Origin: Apostichopus japonicus | Lineage: Eukaryota > Echinodermata > Holothuroidea > Aspidochirotida > Stichopodidae | Length of the DNA: 64,000 nt | Reading direction: 5' to 3' | Assembly: GCF_037975245.1 (NCBI RefSeq) | Contig: NC_092569.1 | Location: forward strand, 1,467,501-1,531,500 | Shown: one piece after another, positions 13,101 to 24,718 of the stretch | How the letters are laid out: each line of letters begins with the position of its first letter | How positions within the stretch are numbered: position 1 is the stretch's first letter | Program-made: the position numbers and the translations under genes | The notes under the pieces: generated by a model | Seen by the model: only the letters and a program-made list of their open reading frames with translations | Database searches by the model: none | Told to the model about the DNA's origin: nothing

Positions 13101-15956
13101 GCCACTTTTGTCTCGAGAGAAGCGTCTAGTGGGTGTTGGTAGTCCGTTCTACGTATCCTGAGAGAAATTTGAAAACTTTCATTTTTGGCCCAAATATGAC
13201 GATTTTGTAAGGCTATATACCCTTATGATTTTGTCGGATTTTGGCCAAAATCCCGACTTTTTTAATTCTTCCCAAAATTGTACCTGAGGTATTTGGCGTC
13301 CCTTTGGATTCCTTTCCAGGTGACAAGAGTAGTATAAACACTCATATTTTGGTGGAAAAATGAAAATTAAAAACCATATCTCGACGTCATTTAATATGGA
13401 ATTTAAATGAGTAAAACTTCGTCTTATGCCACTTTTGTCTCGAGAGAAGCGTCTAGTGGGTGCTGGTAATCCGTTCTACGTATCCTGAGAGAAATTTGAA
13501 AACTCTCATATTTGGCCCAAATTTGACGATTTTGTAAGACTATACCCTTATGATTTTGTCGGATTTTGGCCAAAATCACGACTTTTTTAATTCTTCCCAA
13601 AATTGTACCTCGGATGTGTGGCGCCCTTTGGATTCCTTTCCAGGTGACAAGAGTAGTATAAACACTCATATTTTGGTGGAAAAATGAAAATTAAAAACCA
13701 TATCTCGACGTCATTTAATATGGAATTTAAATGAGTAAAACTTCGTCTTATGCCACTTTTGTCTCGAGAGAAGCGTGTAGTGGGTGCTGGTAATCCGTTC
13801 TACGTATCCTGAGAGAAATTTGAAAACTCTCATATTTGGCCCAAATTTGACGATTTTGTAAGACTATACCCTTATGATTTTGTCGGATTTTGGCCAAAAT
13901 CACGACTTTTTTAATTCTTCCCAAAATTGTACCTCGGATGTGTGGCGCCCTTTGGATTCCTTTCCAGGTGACAAGAGTAGTATAAACACTCATATTTTGG
14001 TGGAAAAATGAAAATTAAAAACCATATCTCGACGTCATTTAATATGGAATTTAAATGAGAAAAACTTCGTCTTATGCCACTTTTGTCTCGAGAGAAGCGT
14101 CTAGTGGGTGCTGGTAGTCCGTTCTACGTATCCTGAGAGAAATTTGAAAACTTTCATTTTTGGCCCAAATATGACGATTTTGTAAGGCTATACCCTTATG
14201 ATTTTGTCGGATTTTTTCCAAAATCACGACTTTTTTAATTCTTCCCAAAATTGTACCTGAGGTGTGTGGCGTCCCTTTGGATTCCTTTCCAGGTGACAAG
14301 AGTAGTATAAACACTCATATTTTGGTGGAAAAATGAAAATGAAAACCATATCTCGACGTCATTTAATATGGAATTTAAATGACTAAAACTTCGTCTTATG
14401 CCACTTTTGTCTCGAGAGAAGCGTCTAGTGGGTGCTGGTAATCCGTTCTACGTATCCTGAGAGAAATTTGAAAACTCTCATATTTGGCCCAAATTTGACG
14501 ATTTTGTAAGACTATACCCTTATGATTTTGTCGGATTTTGGCCAAAATCACGACTTTTTTAATTCTTCTCAAAATTGTACCTGAGGTGTGTGGCGTCCTT
14601 TGGATTCCTTTCCAGGTGACAAGAGTAGTATAAACACTCATATTTTGGTGGAAAAATGAAAATTAAAAACCATTTCTCGACGTCATTTAATATGGATTTT
14701 AAATGAGTAAAACTTCCGTCTTATGCCACTTTTGTCTCGAGAGAAGCGTCTAGTGGGTGCTGGTAGTCCGTTCTACGTATCCTGAGAGATATTTGAAAAC
14801 TTTCATTTTTGGCCCAAATATGACGATTTTGTAAGGCTATACCCTTATGATTTTGTCGGATTTTGGCCAAAATCACGACTTTTTTAATTCTTCTCAAAAT
14901 TGTACCTGAGGTGTGTGGCGTCCCTTTGGATTCCTTTCCAGGTGACAAGAGTAGTATAAACACTCATATTTTGGTGGAAAAATGAAAATTAAAAACCATA
15001 TCTCGACGTCATTTAATATGGAATTTAAATGAATAAAACTCCGTCTTATGCCACTTTTGTCTCGAGAGAAGCGTCTAGTGGGTGCTGGTAATCCGTTCTA
15101 CGTATCCTGAGAGAAATTTGAAAACTCTCATATTTGGCCCAAATTTGACGATTTTGTAAGGCTATACCCTTATGATTTTGTCGGATTTTGGCCAAAATCA
15201 CGACTTTTTTAATTCTTCCCAAAATTGTACCTGAGGTGTGTGGCGTCCCTTTGGATTCCTTTCCAGGTGACAAGAGTAGTATAAACACTCATATTTTGGT
15301 GGAAAAATGAAAATTAAAAACCATATCTCGACGTCATTTAATATGGAATTTAAATGAATAAAACTCCGTCTTATGCCACTTTTGTCTCGAGAGAAGCGTC
15401 TAGTGGGTGCTGGTAATCCGTTCTACGTATCCTGAGAGAAATTTGAAAACTCTCATATTTGGCCCAAATTTGACGATTTTGTAAGGCTATACCCTTATGA
15501 TTTTGTCGGATTTTGGCCAAAATCACGACTTTTTTAATTCTTCTCAAAATTGTACCTGAGGTGTGTGGCGTCCCTTGGATTCCTTTCCAGGTGACAAGAG
15601 TAGTATAAACACTCATATTTTGGTGGAAAAATGAAAATTAAAAACCATATCTCGAGGTCATTTAATATGGAATTTAAATGAGTAAAACTTCGTCTTATGC
15701 TACTTTTGTCTCGAGAGAAGCGTCTAGTGGGTGCTGGTAGTCCGTTCTACGTATCCTGAGAGAAATTTGAAAACTCTCATTTTTGGCCCAAATTTGACGA
15801 TTTTGTAAGACTATACCCTTATGATTTTGTCGGATTTTGGCCAAAATCACGACTTTTTTAATTCTTCCCAAAATTGTACCTGAGGTTTGTGGCGCCCTTT
15901 GGATTTCTTTCCAGGTGACAAGAGTAGTATAAACACTCATATTTTGGTGGAAAAAT
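10113..15956. repeat. Two consecutive copies of a nine-monomer higher-order repeat (2922 bp each)
   Basis: Bases from about 10113 to 13034 recur from about 13035 to 15956 at an exact offset of 2922 bp, which is nine monomers. Diagnostic variants recur in the same order in both copies: a monomer with CTATATACC and GTGTTGGTAG, two monomers with TACCTCGGATGTG or its variant, one with a TTTTTTCC interruption of the palindrome, and two with AAAACTCCGTC. The only base difference I noticed inside is near 11009 (GTTCCTCGG against GTACCTCGG). The boundaries are approximate and were set where flanking variants stop matching. Confidence 0.9.
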
Positions 15957-17430
15957 GAAAATTAAAAACCATATCTCGAGGTCATTTAATATGGAATTTA
16001 AATGAGTAAAACTTCGTCTTATGCTACTTTTGTCTCGAGAGAAGCGTCTAGTGGGTGCTGGTAGTCCGTTCTACGTATCCTGAGAGATATTTGAAAACTC
16101 TCATTTTTGGCCCAAATTTGACGATTTTGTAAGACTATACCCTTATGATTTTGTCGGATTTTGGCCAAAATCACGACTTTTTTAATTCTTCTCAAAATTG
16201 TACCTGAGGTTTGTGGCGCCCTTTGGATTCCTTTCCAGGTGACAAGAGTAGTATAAACACTCATATTTTGGTGGGAAAATGAAAATGAAAACCATATCTC
16301 GACGTCATTTAATATGGAATTTAAATGAATAAAACTTCGTCTCATGCCACTTTTGTCTCGAGAGAAGCGTCTAGTGGGTGCTGGTAATCCGTTCTACGTA
16401 TCCTGAGAGAAATTTGAAAACTCTCATATTTGGCCCAAATTTGACGATTTTGTAAGACTATACCCTTATGATTTTGTCGGATTTTGGCCAAAATCCCGAC
16501 TTTTTTAATTCTTCTCAAAATTGTACCTGAGGTGTGTGGCGTCCCTTGGATTCCTTTTCCAGGTGACAAGAGTAGTATAAACACTCATATTTTGGTGGAA
16601 AAATGAAAATTAAAAACCATATCTCGACGTCATTTAATATGGAATTTAAATGAGTAAAACTTCGTCTTATGCTACTTTTGTCTCGAGAGAAGCGTCTAGT
16701 GGGTGCTGGTAGTCCGTTCTACGTATCCTGAGAGAAATTTGAAAACTCTCATTTTTGGCCCAAATTTGACGATTTTGTAAGACTTATGATTTTGTCGGAT
16801 TATGATTTTGTCGGATTTTGGCCAAAATCACGACTTTTTTAATTCTTCCCAAAATTGTACCTGAGGTTTGTGGCGCCCTTTGGATTCCTTTCCAGGTGAC
16901 AAGAGTAGTATAAACACTCATATTTTGGTGGGAAAATGAAAATGAAAACCATATCTCGACGTCATTTAATATGGAATTTAAATGAATAAAACTCCGTCTC
17001 ATGCCACTTTTGTCTCGAGAGAAGCGTCTAGTGGGTGCTGGTAGTCCGTTCTACGTATCCTGAGAGAAATTTGAAAACTTTCATTTTTGGCCCAAATATG
17101 ACGATTTTGTAAGGCTATACCCTTATGATTTTGTCGGATTTTGGCCAAAATCACGACTTTTTTAATTCTTCCCAAAATTGTACCTGAGGTGTGTGGCGCC
17201 CTTTGGATTCTTTTCCAGGTGACAAGAGTAGTATAAACACTCATATTTTGGTGGAAAAATGAAAATTAAAAACCATATCTCGACGTCATTTAATATGGAA
17301 TTTAAATGAGTAAAACTTCGTCTTATGCCACTTTTGTCTCGAGAGAAGCGTCTAGTGGGTGCTGGTAGTCCGTTCTACGTATCCTGAGAGAAATTTGAAA
17401 ACTTTCATTTTTGGCCCAAATATAACGATT

Positions 17431-17637
17431 TTGAAAGTTCTTCGGCCCGGATTTCGGCCAAAATCACCATATCAGTCTCAATGGGCACATACCATTTTAT
17501 AGATACTTTCCAAAAGATAATAATAATTAATACATAAAATAAAATGAAAGACAAAAGTACAAGCAGCTTGCGGCATCACAATATGTATTGTCTTTATGTT
17601 GTCTTCTAAATTGCTCTCAATTTGTCCTCATTAACAG
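17431..17637 (+). other. Junction between satellite array and terminal exon; putative intron end
   Basis: Satellite similarity decays from 17431 to about 17466, where a mutated form of the GGCCAAAATCAC block is still visible. About 170 bp of ordinary AT-rich sequence follows. A pyrimidine-rich run and TTAACAG at 17631-17637 form a plausible splice acceptor for the exon that follows. If so, the whole array to the left lies inside, or at one end of, an intron. Confidence 0.6.
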
Positions 17638-18751
17638 ATTGTCTTCTCAATCACCGGAGAGAAGAAATCGTAATACGGAAGATGTAGAAGATCAGAACAA
17701 TGGAAACATTGGATTGGTAATAGGATCGCATACTCCAGACGACACAGATCCACGGTACGCTACACCTGACAGAAACAGTGTGATTCCTCTTGTCGACATA
17801 AATAGGTCTTCTGCTGCTGTTGGAAACGGTGGTGACGATCTCTACGAAGATAGCAAATCGATGGACAGTAGCGATATCCGTACAACTGAGACGGTCTCGA
17901 GGATTAACAGTTTTAAAGGAGAAAATCTGATTTACGAAGATGTAGATTCAGTAACGAGCAATGAAGAGGGAAAATTTAAAAATGGCGTCACGGATAAGCT
18001 TAGGCTTGAAAACGGTGATGACCATCTATACGAAGATAGCAAATCGATGGACAGTCGCGGTATCCGTACAACTGAGACAGTCTCGAGAATTAACAGTTTT
18101 AAAGGAGAAAATCTGAATTATGAAGATGTAGATTCAGTAACGAGCAATGAAGAGAAAATATCTAAAAATGGCGTCACGGATAAGCTCAGGCTTGAAAACG
18201 GTGATGACCATCTCTACGAAGATAGCAAATCGATGGACAGTCGCGGTATCCGTACAACTGAGACAGTCTCGAGAATTAACAGTTTTAAAGGAGAAAATCT
18301 GAATTATGAAGATGTAGATTCAGTAACGAGCAATGAAGAGAAAATATCTAAAAATGGCGTCACAGATAAGCTCAGGCTTGAAAGTATTAACCTTGAAAGG
18401 TCTGCTTCGATCCAGTCGCGGAAATTACCGATTAAACCAGACCCAGAGGATGCCGGAGGATCTGGGCAAAATAAGAATTATTACGAAATAAAGAATCGAA
18501 ACTACGATGAAGTCAGCCTTCCAGACAACGCTGAGAGCTCATCTAATGTAGATGTGAATGACGTCACTGGTGCCAGCCAATCAAATGCCACAGAAATGGT
18601 TTACAATGATTTGTACGAGAGTGGAAGTCCAACTAACAAGGATATGGTCTATAACTGTGCATATGAGCAAAGTGGGCGTGAAAATAACGAAGACATGGAC
18701 GATATGGAACCTAAGGAAAATCTAGATATCTATGATGATATCGATTCGTAA
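17638..18751 (+). CDS. Terminal exon of an unrecognised tyrosine-motif-rich protein (probable receptor cytoplasmic tail)
   Basis: The open frame ends with TAA at 18749-18751. It has no upstream in-frame ATG: the frame begins after a splice acceptor TTAACAG, and the exon starts on the third base of a codon, leaving 370 residues. There is no signal peptide or membrane segment in this exon. Residues are hydrophilic and acidic. Three tandem 62-residue repeats (17822-18007, 18008-18193, 18194-18379) each carry an L-Y-E-D-S motif and a Y-E-D-V motif. After the repeats come Y-Y-E-I, Y-D-E-V, Y-N-D-L, Y-E-S-G and Y-D-D-I. Such Y-x-x-hydrophobic motifs are typical of cytoplasmic tails that bind SH2 domains after phosphorylation, so a receptor tail is my inference. 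I do not recognise the family. Repeats 2 and 3 are nearly identical in DNA, implying recent duplication. The missing 5' exons would have to lie beyond at least 17 kb of satellite, so an orphan or pseudogenised exon is possible. Confidence 0.7.
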
Positions 18752-18939
18752 ATGAGACAAGTTGACTCAGTGCTTGCGATATAACCACGTCCAACAAATA
18801 TAGTACTGTAAATACTTCAAATAAGAGCGATTTGGGTGATCTACCGCGGTATACATAGTAAATGGCTCACCCAAACTTAAACCTGTTTCAGCTCCGCATC
18901 AGATGCAACCAATGGCAAAAAGGGGATTAAAAAAAAAGG

Positions 18940-18945
18940 AATAAA
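18940..18945 (+). terminator. Candidate polyadenylation signal AATAAA for the tyrosine-rich exon
   Basis: AATAAA lies about 190 bp after the stop codon at 18751, on the same strand, and is the first canonical hexamer there. Confidence 0.55.
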
Positions 18946-21900
18946 TGTTATCCTAATTGATGACGAAAGTTTTATCTAATCGATCCAGGCGAGCAATGGT
19001 GAATATTTGATTGGGTGGTGCTCTATTACATGTGTGGTGATCATCCCAATGTTGCCAGAGGGGTGAATCGAGACAGAGAGAGGTGGAAGTAGACGCTGCG
19101 GAGAGATAGGTAGAGTGGTTGAGAGACGTAGGTGTGTAGAAAGGTCCTTGGCTCTATTCGTGTACCCAATGTTACTGGTCTGAAAGAATGCTCGAGAGTA
19201 CAGAGGTGAGAGACGGGGTGTGGTGGGAAGTAGGTAAAGGATGTACTTCATATATGAGGCCTACAACAAAGAAAATGAAAACGTTGTTACACAATGTGAC
19301 GTTACTCTTTGAGATCACAGAAGTCTTCTTTTGCTCATACTGTTAGGCTGGACTGACCTCTGTGGTAGACTTTGTATTCCAGTCACTTTGTTAGATGGAT
19401 CAGTTAAAGGGTTCTTTCCACCCTCAAATGAAGAAAACAGAAGAGAAAAGAAGAAGAAAAATCTAAAACCACTGTAAAAACATATCAAAATTAATGTTCT
19501 AGTTAGAGATATCCTATAAGTACATGTTATAACTGAACGGTCGGTTCTGTCACACAAGTACATTGACCTCGGAATAAACCGTTTGGACAACACATATGGT
19601 GGCGACAGTTGAGTCCAACTTTGAATAATTATAGACTTTCCTGATTGAAATCATTTGAGTTCCTGTCCTGTATGCGATAAAAGACAGGTGAAGGCCACGT
19701 CAAAAGTTTAGGTTTAAACCAAGTAATCGGTGTCAACTAGCAGGTTTGTAATATGACTACATGCAAAAACCAGGCCAGTAGCCAGGTTTGGATTTTGTGA
19801 AGGGGCGGGTGGCGAGGGTGGGTGCTGGCTGATTACCGTGGAAGGTGTTCCTTCCCCTGGGGGAATGGTTAGATGCAAAATAGTGCTATCACCTACGTCA
19901 TGTTAAGTAAAGTTGTGTTGTACAAAAACTCATTTTTAGCGTATGATAGTGAATGACGGCCATTGGATATCTGAAAATAGTGGGGACGAGGCCCACTCCC
20001 CCACCCACCGCCCACGGCGCTTGTCACGGCATCAGCATCAGTACAATACAATGTGAGGACGAGTACAAATTGACGAGTACTCGCACAAATAATAATTCTA
20101 TAGAATAAGAGTTACAGACGCACCAAAAGTCTAGTGAGAACTAGTGAAGGTGGACCCTGACGTGATTTAGCATGCGTCTTTTACTTTAAATGATATTTGC
20201 CTGTAAGTATACTGTACATAGCGATGCAAGTTTAAAATATCGTTCCAAATAGCACTTAACTTGCACAGACATAAATAAGGAATAAATTAATTAATCGTTT
20301 GGAGACCTGTTCGATTTTTTTCAACTAATAGTAATTCATCACCAATATAGATTTGGCTGTGATAAAATAATGCGCTGTCGAATAGCCATTACATGCTAGT
20401 CCAGGTGTCCTCAATCATTTTATCTTCTAGAGGGCCAGAGAAACCCCCTCCCCCCTCCTCCTTTCCTAGACAAAAGACATTGGTTTGAATAAAGTATTTA
20501 AGGGGCAGACACAATAAAATTCTCAATATACCTAGATTGAGTACTCGAGTGGGGGAGGGGGCTGAGGGGGCGAAATCTTTCACGGGTTGGATTTTGCTCA
20601 AGGGCCGCCGGAAGAGAATCTCTTGCATATGGTTTATTTCTCGTGCATATTCAATAGGAAAAATCTTTTTCTAAGTAAATATATATATATATCTTGTAAG
20701 ATTACTTAACGTAGGCCTATACACATATAGGTATAGACATCTTTAGGTAGGTCAACATTATAAGTTCTAGTTAAATTAGAAGAAAAATGCAGCTTTCAGT
20801 TTCGTTTTGAGAATAATATTGCCAATAAACGTGCTTATTGTTATTATACTACTTGTTATGGTTTTTTTTTCCATCTTGTAACTTCACATCTTTGAAACTT
20901 CACTAACCTCTTTAACAGTTTATGGTCCGCAAAGTGCTGTCATCATTTCCGGTAAACTTCTATTTTTGGTTTATGTTTTTCTTATATTGGTCATTCCGTA
21001 CAACAAGATTATTAGAAGTTCGACATTATGAAATTATTTTCCCAAGTGTAAGCCCGGCGTACGTGGTCATTTTTAATTAAAATAGATTACATACAAGAAC
21101 AGTGCGTATGGTGTGATAAACAGTCGATAGCCTACCCTCTCTTTGCATTTTGAGCTTAGACATATAACATTACAATTATTTAATTTTATTTATTTAGAAA
21201 ACTTGAAATAAAATGTAAGAAATATGACACTTTGAAAGCTGAAAACATTTTCGGGAGAGTCGGGTGGAGGGTTGGGTAAGGTTGTTTAGTTACACATCGT
21301 GGATCATTGCTTTTATATATATACTTTCTATAACCTTCTTCGTTAAGTTTATTAGCATTATTCCAGATACGCTAGAAAGTCAAGTAACAAATTATATATG
21401 AAATGACGAGGACTTAATAATTAGATTTTTACTTGAAACCTTCAAAACAGTTTACATTGCAAACTGAGTTAAATTTGAATTGTTTAATTTCATTACTCTT
21501 CCATATCTGTAAGTAAATTTAAGGCTTGGAACTTCAATAAAAGTACCTTTAAAATCATCAAGGAGTTCTAGCACTTATTGGTTTAAGGGATACTACTTGA
21601 AGAATATAATAATAGTTTAAGAATATCCACCCAAGATAAAGCCTTAGTGGTGAATATAAAAAATTAATCCGTCATCCACAGTCCCGTTGCGTCGAGACAT
21701 TAACCAATGTGATTATGACGCACGGCTTCACGCCATGTGAAGTATCACAAAATGTCGTAATATTAATGATAGTTGTGCGCATGCGTGGTATTGTGCGGGT
21801 GTCACCTTGAAAACACAACCAGATGGTTTTGAAATCGACAGGGGTTGTATCGAAATCATCCTTTAAACACTTTTGCGGAAAACAAACAAAAGAGTACTTT

Positions 21901-22330
21901 TGTTTGAAGAAAATAAGATGATCCAATCTCAAACCCGACAGTCTATACATAAAACGTCATATCAGGAATCCGTGAAGAATCTTCCCTCACTCGCGGAGAT
22001 ATCCCTACCTAAGAGAGAGGGGATGTTGTAACAGGTGCTTGTAGTAGCTGTCTAGTGTGTTAGTACATATTTGATTATTAAACCCGGCAACCGAAATACT
22101 CAAATAGTACAGTCAAGCTCTTGTTATATCTTCCTGTATTGCAATAGTTCTCTACAGTACCCGTCATAACTTATTAAAACCCCTTGACTCGTGATTTAGC
22201 CGTCAATTACCAGCTATAATCTACATAATTAAAACAGGAAACTGACAATATTGTCGACAAACCCCAACGAGGTTACTCGAGAGTTTACAGAACGTACAAA
22301 ACATCGTCAACCTATAGCTACGTACTAACA
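18946..22330. other. Intergenic DNA, no supported gene
   Basis: I see AT-rich unique-looking sequence with short simple runs, for example a TA run near 20682-20695 and a C-rich run near 20446-20460. Reading frames of 80-92 codons on the minus strand (near 18976, 19315, 20389 and 21672) have no recognisable domain, splice context or neighbours and look random. Confidence 0.6.
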
Positions 22331-22530
22331 AACCACGCCTATATTAGGCGCGTACTAAAATAAACCCCGCCTTCCCGCATTGAAGGCAGCGACTTCGAGT
22401 GAGTATAGTATACTCACAAACCACGCCCACAATAGCGACGTATTTCTAAACCACGCCACGCTATGAGAGTACGCAGGTATAGATAAACGGTTGCTCGCGT
22501 ACATAGAAACAAATCAGTTGTAATATAGTA
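22331..22530 (+). promoter_or_regulatory. Promoter-like region with repeated CCACGCC boxes and a 19-bp palindrome
   Basis: The motif AACCACGCC occurs at about 22331, 22419 and 22449. A related CCCCGCC lies at about 22364. These resemble GC or CACC boxes bound by SP/KLF-type factors. A perfect 19-bp palindrome, GTGAGTATA-G-TATACTCAC, sits at 22399-22417. The stretch lies just upstream of a strong splice donor at 22649/22650 that ends a probable 5' noncoding exon. Promoter function is inferred from this arrangement only. Confidence 0.4.
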
Positions 22531-22649
22531 CTTGGAACGTGAACATCATCTTCATATTACGCGGAGAATCACAGTCATTTGTGTGATTTACAGCTACATT
22601 TTGTGACGAACGGTCAGTGTTTGTCAATGACGTTTCTCCATTAATCACG
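22531..22649 (+). other. Probable 5' noncoding exon (start not determined)
   Basis: CACG followed by GTGAGT at 22650 is a near-consensus splice donor with no long open frame before it. A short reading frame ATG-ACG-TTT-CTC-CAT-TAA at about 22627-22644 lies just before the donor and would act as an upstream ORF. The next good acceptor on this strand that leads into a coding exon is TCTTTTCAG at 25493-25501. The link between the two is inferred, and the 5' end is a guess. Confidence 0.4.
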
Positions 22650-22839
22650 GTGAGTGTTCATCTCTTATGCAAATGCAATGTATGTGCATTAACTTCCATC
22701 GTCTTTTTAAAAAATTATCTTCGCAGTGTTTGCTTGTTTGTTTACAAATTATTCCGTTTACTGCATGATTTATAAGCTTATTATACTCAAGGGGAAAAAT
22801 AAAATAGCATTTTAATAACTAGGAATAGGGCAAAGAAAT

Positions 22840-22930
22840 GTATGGCCGGAACGAGATTTGAACCAGCGACATCTGGATTACAAACCCTGGGCTCTACCAT
22901 TCTTTCGAGCGAGCCAGTCCTTAGTGGGTG
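22840..22930 (-). mobile_element. tRNA-derived SINE remnant (tRNA-Thr-like head)
   Basis: Read on the minus strand, the segment contains an A-box-like TGGTAGAGCCC, an anticodon-arm-like stretch with TTTGTAATCCAGA, and a B-box-like GGTTCAAATCTCG. The TGT around the anticodon position resembles tRNA-Thr. The arms do not pair well enough for a functional tRNA. A second, more diverged copy lies about 300 bp downstream on the plus coordinate. Confidence 0.5.
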
Positions 22931-23139
22931 GCGATCCCTAAATCCCTATATAACCATTTCTTTTCTAGGGTTTCAGTAAGAAGCCACTGTAACTTGCAAA
23001 CCGTGTAATCAGGGATCACGCCCCAGTTTCATTCGATTCAACACAGAAAGTGATTTTACGAGAAATTCCTGTTTTTTTTATATATGTAATTATATAAGTA
23101 TATGAATAACAGAAATGTGACTGGAAAATGATAGACAAT

Positions 23140-23230
23140 AGAAAAAGAGCCTGGCAAGGAAATTTATGTCCAGAAAGTACTTCGAACCAGTGACCTCTGG
23201 ATCTAATAACTTTTGAACTATTTGAAATTC
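23140..23230 (-). mobile_element. Second, more degenerate copy of the tRNA-Thr-like SINE
   Basis: On the minus strand GATCCAGAGGTCACTGG then TTCGAAGTAC aligns with the copy at 22840-22930. The flanking CATAAATTTCCTTGCC resembles CATACATTTCTTTGCC of that copy. It keeps the B box, but the A-box half is largely lost. Confidence 0.4.
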
Positions 23231-24718
23231 TCAGGTTTGTTGACAGACCTTATAGTCCCAGCAATATGATTGCAACCAAACCGACACTTTTCTCCTTCGT
23301 AGTAAAGTGACAAGAACTATTTTGCGGCCCTTGTCTATAATTTAATTTTACTTTCTAATTTGGTGGAAGTAATTTCGGTATACTTTGTTCTTACTGCGTT
23401 TGAAATACAAATAACAAAAATGTCATATTTCTTTAATTAATTAAAAACAAAAAGAACGCTAAAGTCTCATGACGTCATCGTGAACTAATAGCTATGCTAT
23501 TGCACTAGTAAATTCGAAAATCGCGGATAGAAAATCCATAATTCATTGGTAATAGCCTATCATTCGTGTTCGCTTTCAATCAGTAATTTATTATCGTTAG
23601 CTCCAATAGATACCCCCAAAAAATGCTTATTATTACTATAAGAATATAACGCAAACTGTCTGAAATATTTTTTCAGAGTTTCATTCAAATTTATAATTAA
23701 ATATATCACACAATTCAAGGCTTCAGAATATCAAACCAAACCAAACAAAGAATAAACAAACTGATCCATATTCACAGTTTGTCCCGTTGCGTAATTAATT
23801 ACTTAAAAATAACCCTAGACGTCAAATTTTTTGTTGCTCAAGCAAATGTCGTTCTTTAATTTAAAACAAAGCATCTAAGTTTGTTATTTTGTTCGCATAT
23901 ATAGATGAATTGCTCAACGTATATTATAAGAAATTTGAACGGATGTTTGATTTCATCTATCATTAGACCCCCCCCCCCCCATTCCCTCGCCCTCTCCAGA
24001 AAGGGAATTGTTCTCCCGAGTTTATGGTGGCATCACGAAGTATTACAAGATGTACTCCTTCAAAAGATATGAATAATTTTCATTTTATTTTTTTTTATCT
24101 CATCGACGGAACACGCGACGAAGATAGAAGTTGGAAAAGGCAGCACCTGGTTGTGCTTCATTGATTTTTTCTTTAACCTTGGACTTTTCTATACACTTCA
24201 AGCACTTATAGCCCAATGCTAGATATACAATCACCCCATCAACTCAAACCCACCACCACCCCACCCCCATCACCACATCGCCCATATGTGTTTAAACCTG
24301 GCTTGCGAATATCGAAACCGAGGCGTTCAACGTTTGATTTAGCGAATTCATGTTGCGAATAAAGAGTTTCATATATGTATCGATCAAATTAAACATTTGA
24401 TACTGATTGTTGAATGGTTGAGATTGTTCGCCGTAAAGATTGACCTCCTTCACAATCAGTTCTTACCTTTTATTTATGAAGGAGATGCGTCTCTATGGTA
24501 AACAGGAAGTTATGGTAAACAGGAAGTTACCATAATAACTCTGGAATTAGAGCCAATTTAAAAATTGTCGATATCAGGTCGGTTTGTGATTAAACCGTAA
24601 ACGGTAAAGACATTTGTAATTCCTCCTGTATCCACAATGTACATCAGCTGAGGGTAAAATAGTACACATCCATTTTATGACGTCACTTGCCAGGAAATGT
24701 ATAGTCGGTAATGTGTCT

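Larger units (their letters stand above)
1..17430. repeat. Satellite array, 324-325 bp monomer, about 53 copies, continuing past the left edge
   Basis: A 324-325 bp unit repeats head to tail without interruption. Each unit contains the same landmarks in the same order: an XhoI-type palindrome TCTCGAGA, the block GTTCTACGTATCCTGAGAG, a GGCCCAAAT block, a 16-bp palindrome GATTTTGGCCAAAATC, a TTCCAGGTGACAAGAGTAG block and CTCGACGTCATTTAATATGG. Monomers fall into at least two sequence types. One reads TTTCATTTTTGGCCCAAATATGACG followed by GTAAGGC, here given as separate marks; the other has CTCATATTTGGCCCAAATTT and GTAAGAC. Mixed types also occur, which suggests gene conversion. The last copy breaks off near 17430 and its degenerate continuation fades by about 17466. 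The monomer length and homogeneity are typical of centromeric or pericentromeric satellites, but no specific location can be inferred. Minus-strand reading frames of 80-81 codons recur in nearly every unit and are treated as incidental. Confidence 0.97.

Noticed and set aside
319-17244. About fifty minus-strand frames of 80-122 codons, one per satellite unit
   Set aside because: They repeat with the satellite, half of them start at GTG, single-base indels shift their N-terminal part, and nothing around them suggests transcription.
18976-19593. Two minus-strand frames of about 92 codons
   Set aside because: Random-looking composition, no splice or domain evidence, in a non-coding interval.
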